Below, one piece after another: positions 8,556 through 17,745 of a DNA stretch of 64,000 bases (positions within the stretch are counted from its first letter, which is position 1; each line of letters begins with the position of its first letter). The notes under the pieces were generated by a model. The model saw only the letters and a list, made by a program, of their open reading frames with translations, had not been told where the DNA came from and searched no databases. Made by a program: the position numbers and the translations under genes. Origin of the DNA: Cryobacterium sp. (GTDB lineage: Bacteria > Actinomycetota > Actinomycetes > Actinomycetales > Microbacteriaceae); assembly GCA_019638935.1 (NCBI GenBank), contig JAHBSW010000005.1:1-64000 (forward strand), in the 5' to 3' direction.

Positions 8556-9977
8556 ATGCGCGCTCACGTCGATCCCCGCCGCTCGGTGTTCGCAAGGGTG
8601 CGCGACTTCGTCGACTTCTTCGCGGTGTCGAGCCCGGCCCGGTTCGCCATCATCATCTTCTCGGCGCTCGTGCTGCTGCTCACGGCGATCCTCGCCCTGC
8701 CGATAGCGTCCGCCGACGGTTCGGTCACACCGCTCGCCGACGCCTTCTTCACCGCGGTGTCCGCCATCTGCGTCACGGGACTCTCAACCGTGAACATGGC
8801 GACGCACTGGTCACTCTTCGGCGATGTCGCGATTCTCGTCGGACTGCAGATCGGCGGCATCGGCGTCATGACGCTCGCGAGCATGCTCGGCCTCATCGTG
8901 TCGCGCAGGCTCGGCCTGCGCGCGAAGCTCATGGCCGCGAGCGACACCAACCTCTCGCGCATCCATCACGGTCCCGTCGCCGAGGGTCAGGCCGTACGCC
9001 TCGGCGAGATCGGCGGCCTGCTCGCGACTGTCGCCATCAGCACCCTCGTCATCGAAGCAGCACTCACCCTGCTCATCACACCACGGCTGCTTCTCGCCGG
9101 CATGGACCCGTGGACGGCGACCTGGCACGGGTTCTACTTCGCGGCATCCGCGTTCACCAACACCGGGTTCTCGCCCAACGCCGAGGGGATCGCCCCCTTT
9201 GCGAGCGATCCCTGGTTCCTCACGGTCCTGGGGCTCGGGGTGATCCTCGGCAGCCTCGGCTTCCCCGTCATCTTCGCGCTCGTTCGTGCACTGCGTGGCG
9301 GTCGCCTCTCGGTGCACGTCAAGCTCACACTCGTGACGACGGGCCTGCTGTTCGTGCTCGGCGCGCTCGCCATCCTCGTGTTCGAATGGGGCAACGCCGC
9401 GACGATCGGTGCCCAAGACCCCGCGACACGGCCGCTCACGGCCCTCTTCATGTCGGCCATGACTCGATCGGGCGGATTCGCAACGATCGACGTCTCCGAG
9501 ATGACGGGCGCAAGCCTGCTCGTCGTCGACATGCTCATGTTCGTCGGCGGTGGCTCGGCATCGACCGCAGGCGGCATCAAGGTCACGACCCTCGCGGTGA
9601 TCTTCCTGGCGGCAATGGCGGAGGCACGGGGACACCAAGACGTTCAGGTGTTTCGCCGCCGCATCCCGTCAGATGTCCTTCGCCTCGCCGTGGCCGTCGT
9701 CATGTGGGGTGCGACCATCGTCGCCGCGGCAACGATCGCGATGCTCGTCATCACCGATGAGCCGCTCGATCGCGTGCTCTTCGACGTCATCTCGGCGTTC
9801 GCAACCTGTGGGCTGTCGACGGGGGTCACCGAAGCGGCACCCGACGCGGGCAAGTACGTTCTCGCCGCCACAATGTGGGCGGGTCGCGTTGGTACAGTGA
9901 CCTTGGCCGCCGCCCTCGCTGCAACCCAGCGCCGACAGCTGTTCAGTTTCGCGGAAGAGAGGCCCATCGTTGGTTGA
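8556..9977 (+). CDS. Potassium uptake protein TrkH/KtrB
   Basis: This 473-residue integral membrane protein has the four-repeat TrkH/KtrB/HKT channel-like architecture, with selectivity-filter segments such as A-I-C-V-T-G-L-S-T, A-F-T-N-T-G-F-S and F-A-T-C-G-L-S-T-G, and the conserved G-G-S-A-S-T-A-G-G-I-K in the third repeat. It transports K+ (or Na+/K+) across the membrane, gated by the RCK subunit encoded next. The ATG at 8556 was chosen because it has a GAAGGGG ribosome-binding site and directly precedes the first membrane region; a longer in-frame extension is antisense to the ArsR gene. Confidence 0.93.
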   Translation: MRAHVDPRRSVFARVRDFVDFFAVSSPARFAIIIFSALVLLLTAILALPIASADGSVTPLADAFFTAVSAICVTGLSTVNMATHWSLFGDVAILVGLQIGGIGVMTLASMLGLIVSRRLGLRAKLMAASDTNLSRIHHGPVAEGQAVRLGEIGGLLATVAISTLVIEAALTLLITPRLLLAGMDPWTATWHGFYFAASAFTNTGFSPNAEGIAPFASDPWFLTVLGLGVILGSLGFPVIFALVRALRGGRLSVHVKLTLVTTGLLFVLGALAILVFEWGNAATIGAQDPATRPLTALFMSAMTRSGGFATIDVSEMTGASLLVVDMLMFVGGGSASTAGGIKVTTLAVIFLAAMAEARGHQDVQVFRRRIPSDVLRLAVAVVMWGATIVAAATIAMLVITDEPLDRVLFDVISAFATCGLSTGVTEAAPDAGKYVLAATMWAGRVGTVTLAAALAATQRRQLFSFAEERPIVG

Positions 9978-10641
9978 GAAGATTCCCCATAACGCCCCGG
10001 TGCTCGTCATCGGGCTCGGACGATTCGGCGCCGGCGCCGCGGGTCAGCTCGACCGCCTCGGCCGCGAAGTGCTCGCGATCGACGAGAATGCGGCGCTCGT
10101 GCAGAAGTGGTCCGATCGCATCACCCACACCGTGCGGGCGGATGCGCGCCAGATCGACGCCCTCCGTCAGATCGGAGCGGCCGACTTCTCCGTCGCCGTC
10201 GTCGCGGTCGGGTCGTCGATCGAGGCGAGCGTGCTCATCACCGCGAACCTCGTCGACCTCGGTGTGCCGCAGATCTGGGCCAAGGCGATCAGTCAGTCGC
10301 ACGGCAAGATCCTTGCTCGCATCGGAGCGAACCACGTCATCTACCCCGAGGCCGAGGCCGGCGAGCGCGTCGCCCACCTCGTCTCCGGTCGCATGCTCGA
10401 CTTCATCGAGTTCGACGACGACTTCGCCATGGTCAAGATGTACCCGCCGAAGTCGGTGCGCGACATGCCGCTCTCGGAATCGGACATCCGTCGCAAGTAC
10501 GGTGTCACGGTCGTCGGGGTCAAGACGCCCGGCCAGGACTTCACCTACGCCACGGCGGAGACCGTGATCAGCAACCGCGACCTCATCATCGTGAGCGGCA
10601 AGTCGTCGGCGATCGAAGAGTTCGCGGCGCGGGAGGCCTGA
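9970..10641 (+). CDS. Potassium uptake regulatory subunit TrkA/KtrA
   Basis: The 223-residue cytoplasmic protein has an RCK_N Rossmann domain (V-L-V-I-G-L-G-R-F-G near residue 12, acidic D-E-N at the end of strand 2) and an RCK_C domain from about residue 140. It should form the nucleotide-binding gating ring of the TrkH channel. The start is TTG at 9970, overlapping the trkH stop by eight nt, which indicates coupled translation of the two subunits. Confidence 0.93.
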   Translation: MVEKIPHNAPVLVIGLGRFGAGAAGQLDRLGREVLAIDENAALVQKWSDRITHTVRADARQIDALRQIGAADFSVAVVAVGSSIEASVLITANLVDLGVPQIWAKAISQSHGKILARIGANHVIYPEAEAGERVAHLVSGRMLDFIEFDDDFAMVKMYPPKSVRDMPLSESDIRRKYGVTVVGVKTPGQDFTYATAETVISNRDLIIVSGKSSAIEEFAAREA

Positions 10642-10650
10642 CCAGACCGG

Positions 10651-10736
10651 TGGTCGAGTAGCCGCGCAGCGGCGTATCGAGACCGCGTCGGTATCGGACG
10701 TTGGTCTCGATACGCGCCCTCGGCGCTACTCGACCA
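10651..10736. repeat. Intergenic palindromic repeat (TGGTCGAGTAGC type)
   Basis: A long imperfect inverted repeat starts TGGTCGAGTAGC and ends GCTACTCGACCA, with inner arms TATCGAGACC/GGTCTCGATA. It lies between the convergent trkA and proC genes. I know this hairpin family from many Microbacteriaceae intergenic regions. It may serve as a bidirectional terminator or an mRNA-stabilising element. Confidence 0.75.
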
Positions 10737-10759
10737 GCGGAATTAGGTACTCGCGATCA

Positions 10760-11602
10760 CTAGTCCCCGGCAAGTTCGCGCGCGCGTGCGATTGCCGCGG
10801 CGGTCGCCCGCTCGAAGACGCCGGTGAGCCCGGCCGCCTCGAACACCGCGATCGCCTGCTCGGTGGTTCCCTTGGGACTCGTGACCTGCCGCCGCAACTC
10901 GGCGGGGCTGCTGCCGGATGCCACGAGCAGCTCGCTCGCACCCCGGAACGTCGACTCGACCATGGTTCGCGCCTCGGTCTCGGAGAAACCGAGCGCGAGC
11001 GCCGCCTCGGTGAACTTCTCCATGAAGAGGTAGACGTAGGCCGGTCCCGAGCCCGAGACGGCGCTCAGCGCATCGATACGGCCCTCCGCGAGGGTGATGG
11101 TCTCGCCCACGGTGCCGAAGAGCTGCTCGGCGAGGGCAAGGTCGGCATCCGTCGCCCGCGATCCGGCCGCGATGCCGGTGACACCGAGTCCGACGTGGGC
11201 GGGGGTGTTCGGCATGGCGCGCAGCACCGCGATCGACGCGGGCAGGGCGGCCTCCATCGTGGCGGTCGTGACGCCCGCCGCGACGCTCACGACGATCGCG
11301 TCGTGCTCGAGCGCACCGCCGATCTCGGTGAGCAGGTCGACGATCATGGCCGGCTTCACCGCAACGATGACGATGTGCGCCCCGGCAACGGCCTTGAGGT
11401 TCGCGTGCGGGTCGTCGGCGAGGGCGAGGCTCACGAGTCCGGCACCAGCGAGCGCCTCGGCCTTCTCCCGAGAACGATTGGTCACACGGATGCCGCCGGT
11501 CACCGTGACGGATGGTGCGAGCAGCCCCTGCGCGATCGCGCCGCCCATGGCGCCAGCCCCCAGAATCGCGATTGCGGGCAGTGTCAGGGGGGATGCGCTC
11601 AT
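10760..11602 (-). CDS. proC: Pyrroline-5-carboxylate reductase
   Basis: The 280-residue enzyme makes proline from pyrroline-5-carboxylate with NAD(P)H in the cytoplasm. It has the N-terminal Rossmann motif (A-I-L-G-A-G-A-M-G-G-A-I) and the C-terminal family signature (A-L-S-A-V-S-G-S-G-P-A-Y-V-Y, then G-x-S-x-x-E-A). The length is typical. It lies near the HTH-bS22 pair, as in mycobacteria. Confidence 0.95.
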   Translation of the reverse strand: MSASPLTLPAIAILGAGAMGGAIAQGLLAPSVTVTGGIRVTNRSREKAEALAGAGLVSLALADDPHANLKAVAGAHIVIVAVKPAMIVDLLTEIGGALEHDAIVVSVAAGVTTATMEAALPASIAVLRAMPNTPAHVGLGVTGIAAGSRATDADLALAEQLFGTVGETITLAEGRIDALSAVSGSGPAYVYLFMEKFTEAALALGFSETEARTMVESTFRGASELLVASGSSPAELRRQVTSPKGTTEQAIAVFEAAGLTGVFERATAAAIARARELAGD

Positions 11603-11645
11603 GCGACCATCCTAGAATCGTTCAGGTGACGATCGAAGGAGCAGC

Positions 11646-12605
11646 GTGAGCGCTCAGCACGGAACGAAAGCGGTCATCGCGGCGCTGCTCGCGAACACGG
11701 GCATCGCCGTCACCAAGTTCATCGCATGGGCGTTCTCCGGCTCGGCGTCGATGCTCGCGGAGGGCGTGCACTCGGTCGCGGACGCCGGCAACCAGGCGCT
11801 CCTGCTCTACGGCGGCAAGGCTGCCAAGCGCGCGGCCGACGAGGAGCACCCCTTCGGCTACGGCCGCGAGCGCTACCTCTGGGCGTTCGTCGTCGCGATC
11901 GTGCTCTTCTCGGTCGGCGGCCTCTTCTCCATCAACGAGGGCATCAGCAAGCTGCAGCACCCGCACGAGCTCGACATCCTGTGGCTTCCCGTCGTCGTGC
12001 TCGTCATCGCGATCGTGCTCGAGTCGTTCTCACTGCGCACCGCGATCAAGGAGGCCAACGCGGTTCGCGGCGACGCCGACTGGGTGAGTTTCGTTCGGCG
12101 GGCGAAGTCCCCCGAACTGCCCGTGGTGCTGCTCGAGGACATCGCGGCTCTGCTCGGCCTCGTCTTCGCCCTCATCGGCGTGAGCCTCACCATCTTCACG
12201 GGCGACCCGATCTGGGATGCCATCGGCACCCTCGCGATCGGCACACTGCTCATCGTCGTTGCGCTCATCCTCGGCATCGAGACCAAGAGCCTGCTCATCG
12301 GCGAGGGAGCGAACAGAGAAGACGTCGTCAAGATTCGGGACGCCATCAACGCCAATCAGACGGTGGAATCGCTCATCTACATGAAGACCCTCTACCTCGG
12401 CCCCGACGAGCTGATGGTGGCCGCCAAGGTCGCCTTCGCCAAGCGGGAACGCATGAGCGAGGTCGCCGACGCCATCAACGGTGTCGAGGCCATGGTTCGC
12501 GAGGCGGTGCCCGCCGCGCGCGTGATCTTCATCGAACCCGATGTCTACCGCTCCACCCAAACACTCCCCCCGACCGACGCGATTGTCATCAAAGGAAACG
12601 ATTGA
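11646..12605 (+). CDS. Cation diffusion facilitator transporter
   Basis: This 319-residue membrane protein has the CDF metal-binding signature in helix 2 (A-E-G-V-H-S-V-A-D-A-G-N) and a second acidic pair in helix 5 (L-L-E-D-I-A-A-L-L-G), followed by a cytoplasmic C-terminal domain from about residue 215. It should export a divalent metal, perhaps Zn or Mn, in exchange for protons. The HSVAD and LEDIA sites differ from the classic HxxxD/HxxxD pair, so the metal is uncertain. Its stop overlaps the start of the amidotransferase gene by four nt (TTGA). Confidence 0.9.
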   Translation: MSAQHGTKAVIAALLANTGIAVTKFIAWAFSGSASMLAEGVHSVADAGNQALLLYGGKAAKRAADEEHPFGYGRERYLWAFVVAIVLFSVGGLFSINEGISKLQHPHELDILWLPVVVLVIAIVLESFSLRTAIKEANAVRGDADWVSFVRRAKSPELPVVLLEDIAALLGLVFALIGVSLTIFTGDPIWDAIGTLAIGTLLIVVALILGIETKSLLIGEGANREDVVKIRDAINANQTVESLIYMKTLYLGPDELMVAAKVAFAKRERMSEVADAINGVEAMVREAVPAARVIFIEPDVYRSTQTLPPTDAIVIKGND

Positions 12606-13357
12606 CCACCACAACCCGAAGCGCCGTTGTCATCCAGCATGACCCGCACATTCACCTCGGCAACCTCGAGCCCCTTCTGCGCGCCCGCGGCTTTCGTCTG
12701 CGCATCGTCGATCCCAAGGTGTCGGATGCCGCCGCCCTCGACCCCGAAGACGGTGACCTGCTCATCGTGCTGGGTGGCCACGAGGGGGCGTACGAGCTCG
12801 ACAGGTTTCCCTACCTCCGAGGCGAGCTGAAGCTGATCCGTTCGCGCATCGACGCGGAGCTTCCGATTCTCGGCATCTGCCTCGGCGCCCAGCTCATGGC
12901 GGGGTCACTGGGAGCGCGTAACTACAAGGCCGACACGATCGACTACGGCTACCGTGAGCTCGAGCTCACCGACGCTGGTGCGGCATCACCGCTGCGGCAC
13001 ACTCGGGGCGTGGCCATGCTCGAGTGGCACGACGACCACTTCGAGCTGCCCGAGGAGGCCACCCTGCTCGCCACGTCGGCGGGCGCGCCCAATGAGGCGT
13101 ACGCCATCGGCGACTTCGCCCTCGGCGTGCAGTTCCACCCCGAGGTCACCGACGAGATGCACGACGTCTGGACCGCCGACACCGAGTCGTCACTGCACCG
13201 CCACGGCATCTCGATCGACGACTGGCGTGCGCTGCGCGACGAGCACAACGACGCGATGCAGACCGCGAGCGCGGCGATCTTCACGGAATGGCTCGACGCC
13301 ATCGAACGCCGCAGCGACGCCGAGCGTCTCAGCGACGCTGGGCGAAGAACCCCCTGA
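12602..13357 (+). CDS. Class I glutamine amidotransferase-like protein
   Basis: The 251-residue protein has the nucleophile elbow (G-I-C-L-G-A-Q-L-M-A-G) near residue 96 and the catalytic His (G-V-Q-F-H-P-E-V-T) near residue 178, so the GATase triad is present. It resembles stand-alone GuaA-like amidotransferases. The acceptor substrate is unknown. The TTG start follows an AAGGA site and overlaps the CDF gene stop, so the two are cotranscribed. Its 3' end overlaps the convergent tadA gene by 29 nt. Confidence 0.85.
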   Translation: MTTTTRSAVVIQHDPHIHLGNLEPLLRARGFRLRIVDPKVSDAAALDPEDGDLLIVLGGHEGAYELDRFPYLRGELKLIRSRIDAELPILGICLGAQLMAGSLGARNYKADTIDYGYRELELTDAGAASPLRHTRGVAMLEWHDDHFELPEEATLLATSAGAPNEAYAIGDFALGVQFHPEVTDEMHDVWTADTESSLHRHGISIDDWRALRDEHNDAMQTASAAIFTEWLDAIERRSDAERLSDAGRRTP

Positions 13358-13790
13358 GCAGTTCCTGAGTCTCGGCCTCCCGAACCCCTGCCGTCACTTC
13401 GACCCGGTGCGGCAGACGCCGGTCGCGCAACAGGTCGTGCACGCTGCCCGCAGCACCGGCCTTGTCGTCCCACGCACCGAACACGACGCGGCCCACGCGC
13501 GCCTGAAGGATCGCCCCCGCACACATCGTGCAGGGCTCCAGCGTGACAACGAGGGTCGTGTCGGAGAGGTTCCAGTTGCCGAGCGTCTCGGCGGCGGCGC
13601 GCAGCGCGAGCACTTCGGCGTGCGCGGTGGGGTCGTTGCGCAGCTCACGCTCGTTGCGTCCCCGCCCGAGGATGGTGCCCTCGGCGTCGATCACCACCGC
13701 TCCCACGGGCACGTCGTCGTGCTCGAGGCTAGCGCGTGCCTCCTCGAGAGCGTGCGACATCCACTCGTCGTGGTCATCTGAGCCTGTCAT
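13329..13790 (-). CDS. tadA: tRNA adenosine(34) deaminase
   Basis: This 153-residue zinc deaminase has the H-A-E motif (D-P-T-A-H-A-E-V-L-A-L) and the P-C-x-x-C motif (P-C-T-M-C-A-G-A-I). TadA converts A34 of tRNA-Arg(ACG) to inosine so that one tRNA reads CGU, CGC and CGA. A tRNA-Arg with an ACG anticodon, its expected substrate, is encoded at 36388-36460. The ATG at 13790 was chosen because the conserved region starts there; the frame runs 16 codons further upstream. Confidence 0.93.
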   Translation of the reverse strand: MTGSDDHDEWMSHALEEARASLEHDDVPVGAVVIDAEGTILGRGRNERELRNDPTAHAEVLALRAAAETLGNWNLSDTTLVVTLEPCTMCAGAILQARVGRVVFGAWDDKAGAAGSVHDLLRDRRLPHRVEVTAGVREAETQELLRGFFAQRR

Positions 13791-13926
13791 GCCGGTGAGT
13801 CTTCCGTAGGAGTCGAAGCGTGCGGCTGGCAGACACAAAGCTTAGCGGAGGTCGAACTCGAGGCTCCGTTCCATGGACGGGCTTTGTACGGCATCAGATC
13901 AGTGGACGAATAGATTACACATTCTA

Positions 13927-13949
13927 TGTAATATAGTCTCTATATTACA
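13927..13949. promoter_or_regulatory. Perfect AT-rich palindrome, putative GntR operator (site A)
   Basis: Ten-base arms TGTAATATAG and CTATATTACA flank a TCT centre, 66 nt before the ABC permease start in otherwise GC-rich DNA. The core ATATAGTCT recurs on the minus strand at 21104-21122, next to the GntR gene. It is the likely operator of the 14015-17682 operon, and any promoter probably overlaps it. Confidence 0.7.
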
Positions 13950-14014
13950 CTCTGCGGTTATACCCATGGACCGTGATGCCGCTCCGTTAGCAAAGTCGCC
14001 ACTGGAAGGACACC

Positions 14015-15721
14015 ATGAAACTTGCAAAGCTAGCTCGGGGTGTCAGGCAGCATCTGGGGATGATTCTCCTGCTTGCCGCGCTCACCGTGCTCGTGGTCCT
14101 CCCGGCAGGAATGCTCGTCTACGCGTCATTTCTCGACGCCCCGCCCCGCCCCGGCTCCGTGCACGGCAACTTCACTCTCGACAACTACGCGGCCATAGGC
14201 ACAGAGCGCAACTTCCGAGCGACAGCCAACTCTCTGATTATCGGCCTGGGGGGAACACTCTTTGCCCTCGTCGGCGGGAGCATGCTCGCCTGGCTCTTTG
14301 CGCGGAGCAACGTTCCAGGAAAGTGGCTTGTCGGCATCGCCGGGGTTGCCCCGATGTTCATGTCCGCGCTCGTCACATCACTCGCGTGGTCCATTCTTGC
14401 TTCCCCCAAGCGCGGTTACATCAACATCTTCTTCGAGTCGTTGGGCTTCGACTTCGGCATCGACATCTACACCCTGACCGGCATCATCTGGGTGATGGGG
14501 ATCTCCTACATGCCGTATGTGTTCCTCCTCGTCTCGAGCTCATTCTCGATGATGAACCCCGAACTCGAAGAAGCCGCAGCGATGTCCGGGGCGAGCAAGT
14601 GGAAGACCTTTCGAACCGTGACGTTTCCACTCGTGGCTCCTGCCACCATCGGCGCTTCACTGCTGGTCTTTGTTCTCGTTCTCGAGAACTTCCCTGTGCC
14701 GCAGATTCTGGGAAGCAAGGCCGACGTGGCAACTCTGCCCTCCTACATCTACTCGCTCATGCGCCTAACACCAGCGCACTCGAACGAGGCGGCGGCAGTG
14801 TCGATCATCCTCACCGTGCTCACCTTCTTGCTTGTATTCCTACAGAACCTCTACGTGCGCAAGCGCAACTACACCACCGTTTCGGGCAAGGGATTCCGGC
14901 CGAAGCTCATTGACCTCGGCGTGTGGCGCTGGCCCGCGTTCATCGCGGTGACGATCTACATCATCGTGTCGGTTGTGCTTCCCTTCCTCGCGCTCTTCCT
15001 CAATGCCGCGATTGGCCAGCGCTTCATCGCCTCGATCTCGGACCTGCTCGACTTCAGCGCACTAAACCTCAACCGCTTCGTAGACATGCTCACTATGAAC
15101 GATGTGCAGCTAGGCCTTCAAAACAGCCTGTACATCGCCCTAGGCACCGCGCTCTTCGGAACGCTGCTCTACTTCATCATGACGTACACCGTGCAACGCA
15201 CGCGTGCGCCCGGTCGCCGCTTGATCGAATACATCGGAATGATCCCGCTCGCGGTGCCCTCGCTCGTGCTCGGGCTCGGATTCCTATGGTCCTGGTTCCT
15301 TCTTCCGATCCCGCTGTACGGAACGATCGCGGTGCTCGTACTCGCCTATGCGGTGCGCTTCATGCCTCAGGGGTACACGGGGATATCTTCGAGCCTCACG
15401 CAGATCCATCCAGACCTAGAAGACAGCGCATTCCTCTCAGGAGCCAGCCGAGCCCGAAGCATCTGGAACATCACCCTTCCGCTGCTGCGCTCCGGGCTCG
15501 TCTCCACCATGCTGCTCATCGCAGTACTCACGATGCGCGAGCTCTCAACCGCGGTGTTCCTCTTCTCGAGCCAGACGCGGCCGATCTCCATCGTCATCTT
15601 TGATCAGTGGGAGAACGGATCTCTTGCGAACGCGGCGGCGATCAGCCTTCTGTACAGCCTCCTCCTCCTCGTTCTCACTGTGATTTCGCAGCGATTCTCG
15701 AAAAGCCGCGCTCAGCTCTAA
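14015..15721 (+). CDS. ABC transporter permease, fused double MetI domain
   Basis: The 568-residue membrane protein contains two binding-protein-dependent permease halves (about residues 60-270 and 345-560). Each has an EAA coupling loop (E-E-A-A-A-M-S-G-A-S and E-D-S-A-F-L-S-G-A-S). This fused build is typical of the iron(III)/thiamine/polyamine-like importers (FbpB, ThiP). It should form the channel for the binding protein encoded next, with the ATPase encoded at 17746-18843 on the opposite strand. The island's metabolic genes suggest that an organic acid or amide, not iron, is the substrate; that is inference. Confidence 0.92.
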   Translation: MKLAKLARGVRQHLGMILLLAALTVLVVLPAGMLVYASFLDAPPRPGSVHGNFTLDNYAAIGTERNFRATANSLIIGLGGTLFALVGGSMLAWLFARSNVPGKWLVGIAGVAPMFMSALVTSLAWSILASPKRGYINIFFESLGFDFGIDIYTLTGIIWVMGISYMPYVFLLVSSSFSMMNPELEEAAAMSGASKWKTFRTVTFPLVAPATIGASLLVFVLVLENFPVPQILGSKADVATLPSYIYSLMRLTPAHSNEAAAVSIILTVLTFLLVFLQNLYVRKRNYTTVSGKGFRPKLIDLGVWRWPAFIAVTIYIIVSVVLPFLALFLNAAIGQRFIASISDLLDFSALNLNRFVDMLTMNDVQLGLQNSLYIALGTALFGTLLYFIMTYTVQRTRAPGRRLIEYIGMIPLAVPSLVLGLGFLWSWFLLPIPLYGTIAVLVLAYAVRFMPQGYTGISSSLTQIHPDLEDSAFLSGASRARSIWNITLPLLRSGLVSTMLLIAVLTMRELSTAVFLFSSQTRPISIVIFDQWENGSLANAAAISLLYSLLLLVLTVISQRFSKSRAQL

Positions 15722-15790
15722 TCCCCCCGGTGAGCGGTACCCCGTGTCACCTCGTGCAGTTCCCATGAAAGTTAGGAAAGGAAGAACACA

Positions 15791-16927
15791 ATGATCAGTG
15801 CAAGTCAACAATCGCGAAAGCGCACCTCACGGTCCGTTTTCAAGGCCATCGGCACCATGGTTGTCGTCGGAACGATGATGCTCACCACCGCGTGCGCCGC
15901 GGACACCAGTCCGACCGATCCTGGAGCAGACAGTGACGAACTCGTCATCGAAGGCACCGTCATCGCCGACGCAGAGCTCTGGGCAGCGGCCAAGGCGGAA
16001 GGCAAGTTCATTCTGTACACCGCACTCAGCGAGGCCCGTCAAAACATCATCCTCGAGGCCTTCAAACGCGACACCGGCATCACCACCGACATCGTTCGTC
16101 TGGGCACGGCACAGCTGCAGGAGCGCGTCATCAGTGAGCACGGTTCCGGCGTGCTTGAGGCAGACGTCATTCTGACGACTGGCTCGATCTACGCGGACGA
16201 GTTCACAGAAATCGGCGTCTACGAGCAATACACACCGGTCGGCATTGAGGCGATCGACCCGGGCCTCTTCGGTGGCAACGGCAGCTGGTTCGTCTCAATG
16301 CAGTCAGTCAATGGCATCGCGTACAACTCTGCCCTTGTCTCCGAGGCCGACGCTCCGAAGCGGTACGACGACCTTCTCGACCCCCGCTGGGGCGGCGGCA
16401 AGATCGGCATGTCCGACGTGACCGGCGGCGCCGCGTGGGCACGCGAGCTCTGGCTCCACGACGAATACGGCGTGGAGTACTGGGAGAGCATGGCGACTCA
16501 GAATCCGATCATCGAATCCTCGCAGGGCAATGTCACGGACATGCTCGCTCGTGGTGAGATCGAGGTGGCTCTGGCTCTGCCGGGCAACATCGCTGCCGCG
16601 GCAGCTGACGGCGCTTCGGTAGCCTTCGTGGTGCCCGAGGAAGGCCTCATCGCCTACGACCACCACATCGGCCTGTCATCCTCGGCCGCGAACGTGAACG
16701 CTGCGAAGGTCTACCTGAACTGGCTGCTGTCGAAGTCGGGCCAAGCCGCCATCGCATCCGCGGGCGACTACCCAGTCACCTCAGACGGCCCCGCGCCCTC
16801 AATGGGCGAGGGCGCGACGCTCCCCGCACGCGACTCGGGCATCATCGTTCAGCCCGATGCGGAGCGCTTCGTCTCCTTCCAACCCGAAGGCGAGGATCTC
16901 TGGTTCCGCATTCACGGCCTGAAGTAA
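15791..16927 (+). CDS. ABC transporter substrate-binding lipoprotein
   Basis: The 378-residue protein begins with a basic stretch, a hydrophobic segment and a lipobox (L-T-T-A-C near residue 35), so it is a membrane-anchored extracellular lipoprotein. The rest is a family 1/FbpA-like solute-binding fold (A-K-A-E-G-K-F-I-L-Y-T-A, later L-S-K-S-G-Q-A-A-I-A-S). It follows the permease gene by 69 nt with an AGGAAAGGAAG ribosome-binding site. The ligand is unknown. Confidence 0.92.
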   Translation: MISASQQSRKRTSRSVFKAIGTMVVVGTMMLTTACAADTSPTDPGADSDELVIEGTVIADAELWAAAKAEGKFILYTALSEARQNIILEAFKRDTGITTDIVRLGTAQLQERVISEHGSGVLEADVILTTGSIYADEFTEIGVYEQYTPVGIEAIDPGLFGGNGSWFVSMQSVNGIAYNSALVSEADAPKRYDDLLDPRWGGGKIGMSDVTGGAAWARELWLHDEYGVEYWESMATQNPIIESSQGNVTDMLARGEIEVALALPGNIAAAAADGASVAFVVPEEGLIAYDHHIGLSSSAANVNAAKVYLNWLLSKSGQAAIASAGDYPVTSDGPAPSMGEGATLPARDSGIIVQPDAERFVSFQPEGEDLWFRIHGLK

Positions 16928-16944
16928 CTCGAGTCCTCTGGACT

Positions 16945-16979
16945 GAGGGGGAGGCCCGCTGTGCGCCTCCCCCTCTTCC
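16945..16979 (+). terminator. GC-rich hairpin between binding protein and hydrolase
   Basis: Arms GAGGGGGAGGC (16945-16955) and GCCTCCCCCTC (16965-16975) enclose a nine-nt loop and are followed by TTCC. Placed between two genes of one operon, it may partly terminate transcription or protect the highly expressed binding-protein mRNA. Confidence 0.6.
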
Positions 16980-17031
16980 GCTTTCTCGGCTGTCCTCCCC
17001 GAGCCTTGAATCCCCACTAGAAAGGAACCCC

Positions 17032-17682
17032 ATGGAGACCTGGACCCCTATCCCTGAGAATGTCACTGTCGAGATCGCTCTCGCCCCGCCGAAGCCGGTA
17101 GCACTGGATCCGGCGCGCACCGCCCTCGTCATCGTGGACATGCAAAAGGCGTTGTGTGACCCCGGCTTCCCTCGGTACCATCCGCGATTCGGCTCCACGA
17201 TCGCAGGCAACCGTCGGATTCTCGACCTCACACGCATGGTCGGCGCTGAGCGCATCTTCATCAAGTCGATCCGAGTGCCCAACTCACCGGAGTTCACGGT
17301 TTTCGGAGCCAAGCCCAAGTTGCTTGTCGGCAGTCCGGAGACGGAGATCGTGGATGAGCTTCAGCCGATCGACGGCGAACCCATCGTTGAGAAGTACACC
17401 CACGATCCTTTCGCGCGCAGCGGCCTGGACGACCTGCTGGACGAGAAGGGAATCATTCCCGGTGAGTGGTCGATCATCGTCACCGGTGTCAACGCCTCGG
17501 TGTGCGCCCACGCGGCGGTTCTCGGGTTCTCTAACCGCAACTTCCACACGGTCGTGCCCGTGGACTGCACCGCATCGAGAGCGATCGAGGATGAGGCGGT
17601 CACGTTCCGTCAATACCTATCGCCCGCATACAACTTCAACGTGGAGCTGACCCGGTCCGACCTCATCAGCTTCGAGAGCTGA
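17032..17682 (+). CDS. Isochorismatase-family cysteine hydrolase
   Basis: The 216-residue protein shows the family triad: Asp in V-I-V-D-M-Q-K (near residue 36), Lys in V-E-K-Y-T-H-D-P-F (near residue 121) and Cys in N-A-S-V-C-A-H-A-A (near residue 161). Members include amidases acting on N-carbamoyl compounds, nicotinamide or ureidoacrylate, and true isochorismatases. Next to an importer and a CoA-dependent degradation operon, an amide hydrolysis at the start of a pathway is the likeliest role. The exact substrate cannot be named. Confidence 0.88.
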   Translation: METWTPIPENVTVEIALAPPKPVALDPARTALVIVDMQKALCDPGFPRYHPRFGSTIAGNRRILDLTRMVGAERIFIKSIRVPNSPEFTVFGAKPKLLVGSPETEIVDELQPIDGEPIVEKYTHDPFARSGLDDLLDEKGIIPGEWSIIVTGVNASVCAHAAVLGFSNRNFHTVVPVDCTASRAIEDEAVTFRQYLSPAYNFNVELTRSDLISFES

Positions 17683-17700
17683 CTGCATCAGCACGACGAA

Positions 17701-17732
17701 GGGGCCGGATCGTCACGATCCGGCCCCCTTTT
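17701..17732. terminator. Bidirectional terminator between convergent operons
   Basis: Perfect 12-bp arms GGGGCCGGATCG/CGATCCGGCCCC with a TCA loop are followed by CCTTTT on the plus strand. They separate the isochorismatase gene from the convergent ABC ATPase gene. Confidence 0.9.
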
Positions 17733-17745
17733 CGTGTGTCCTTGA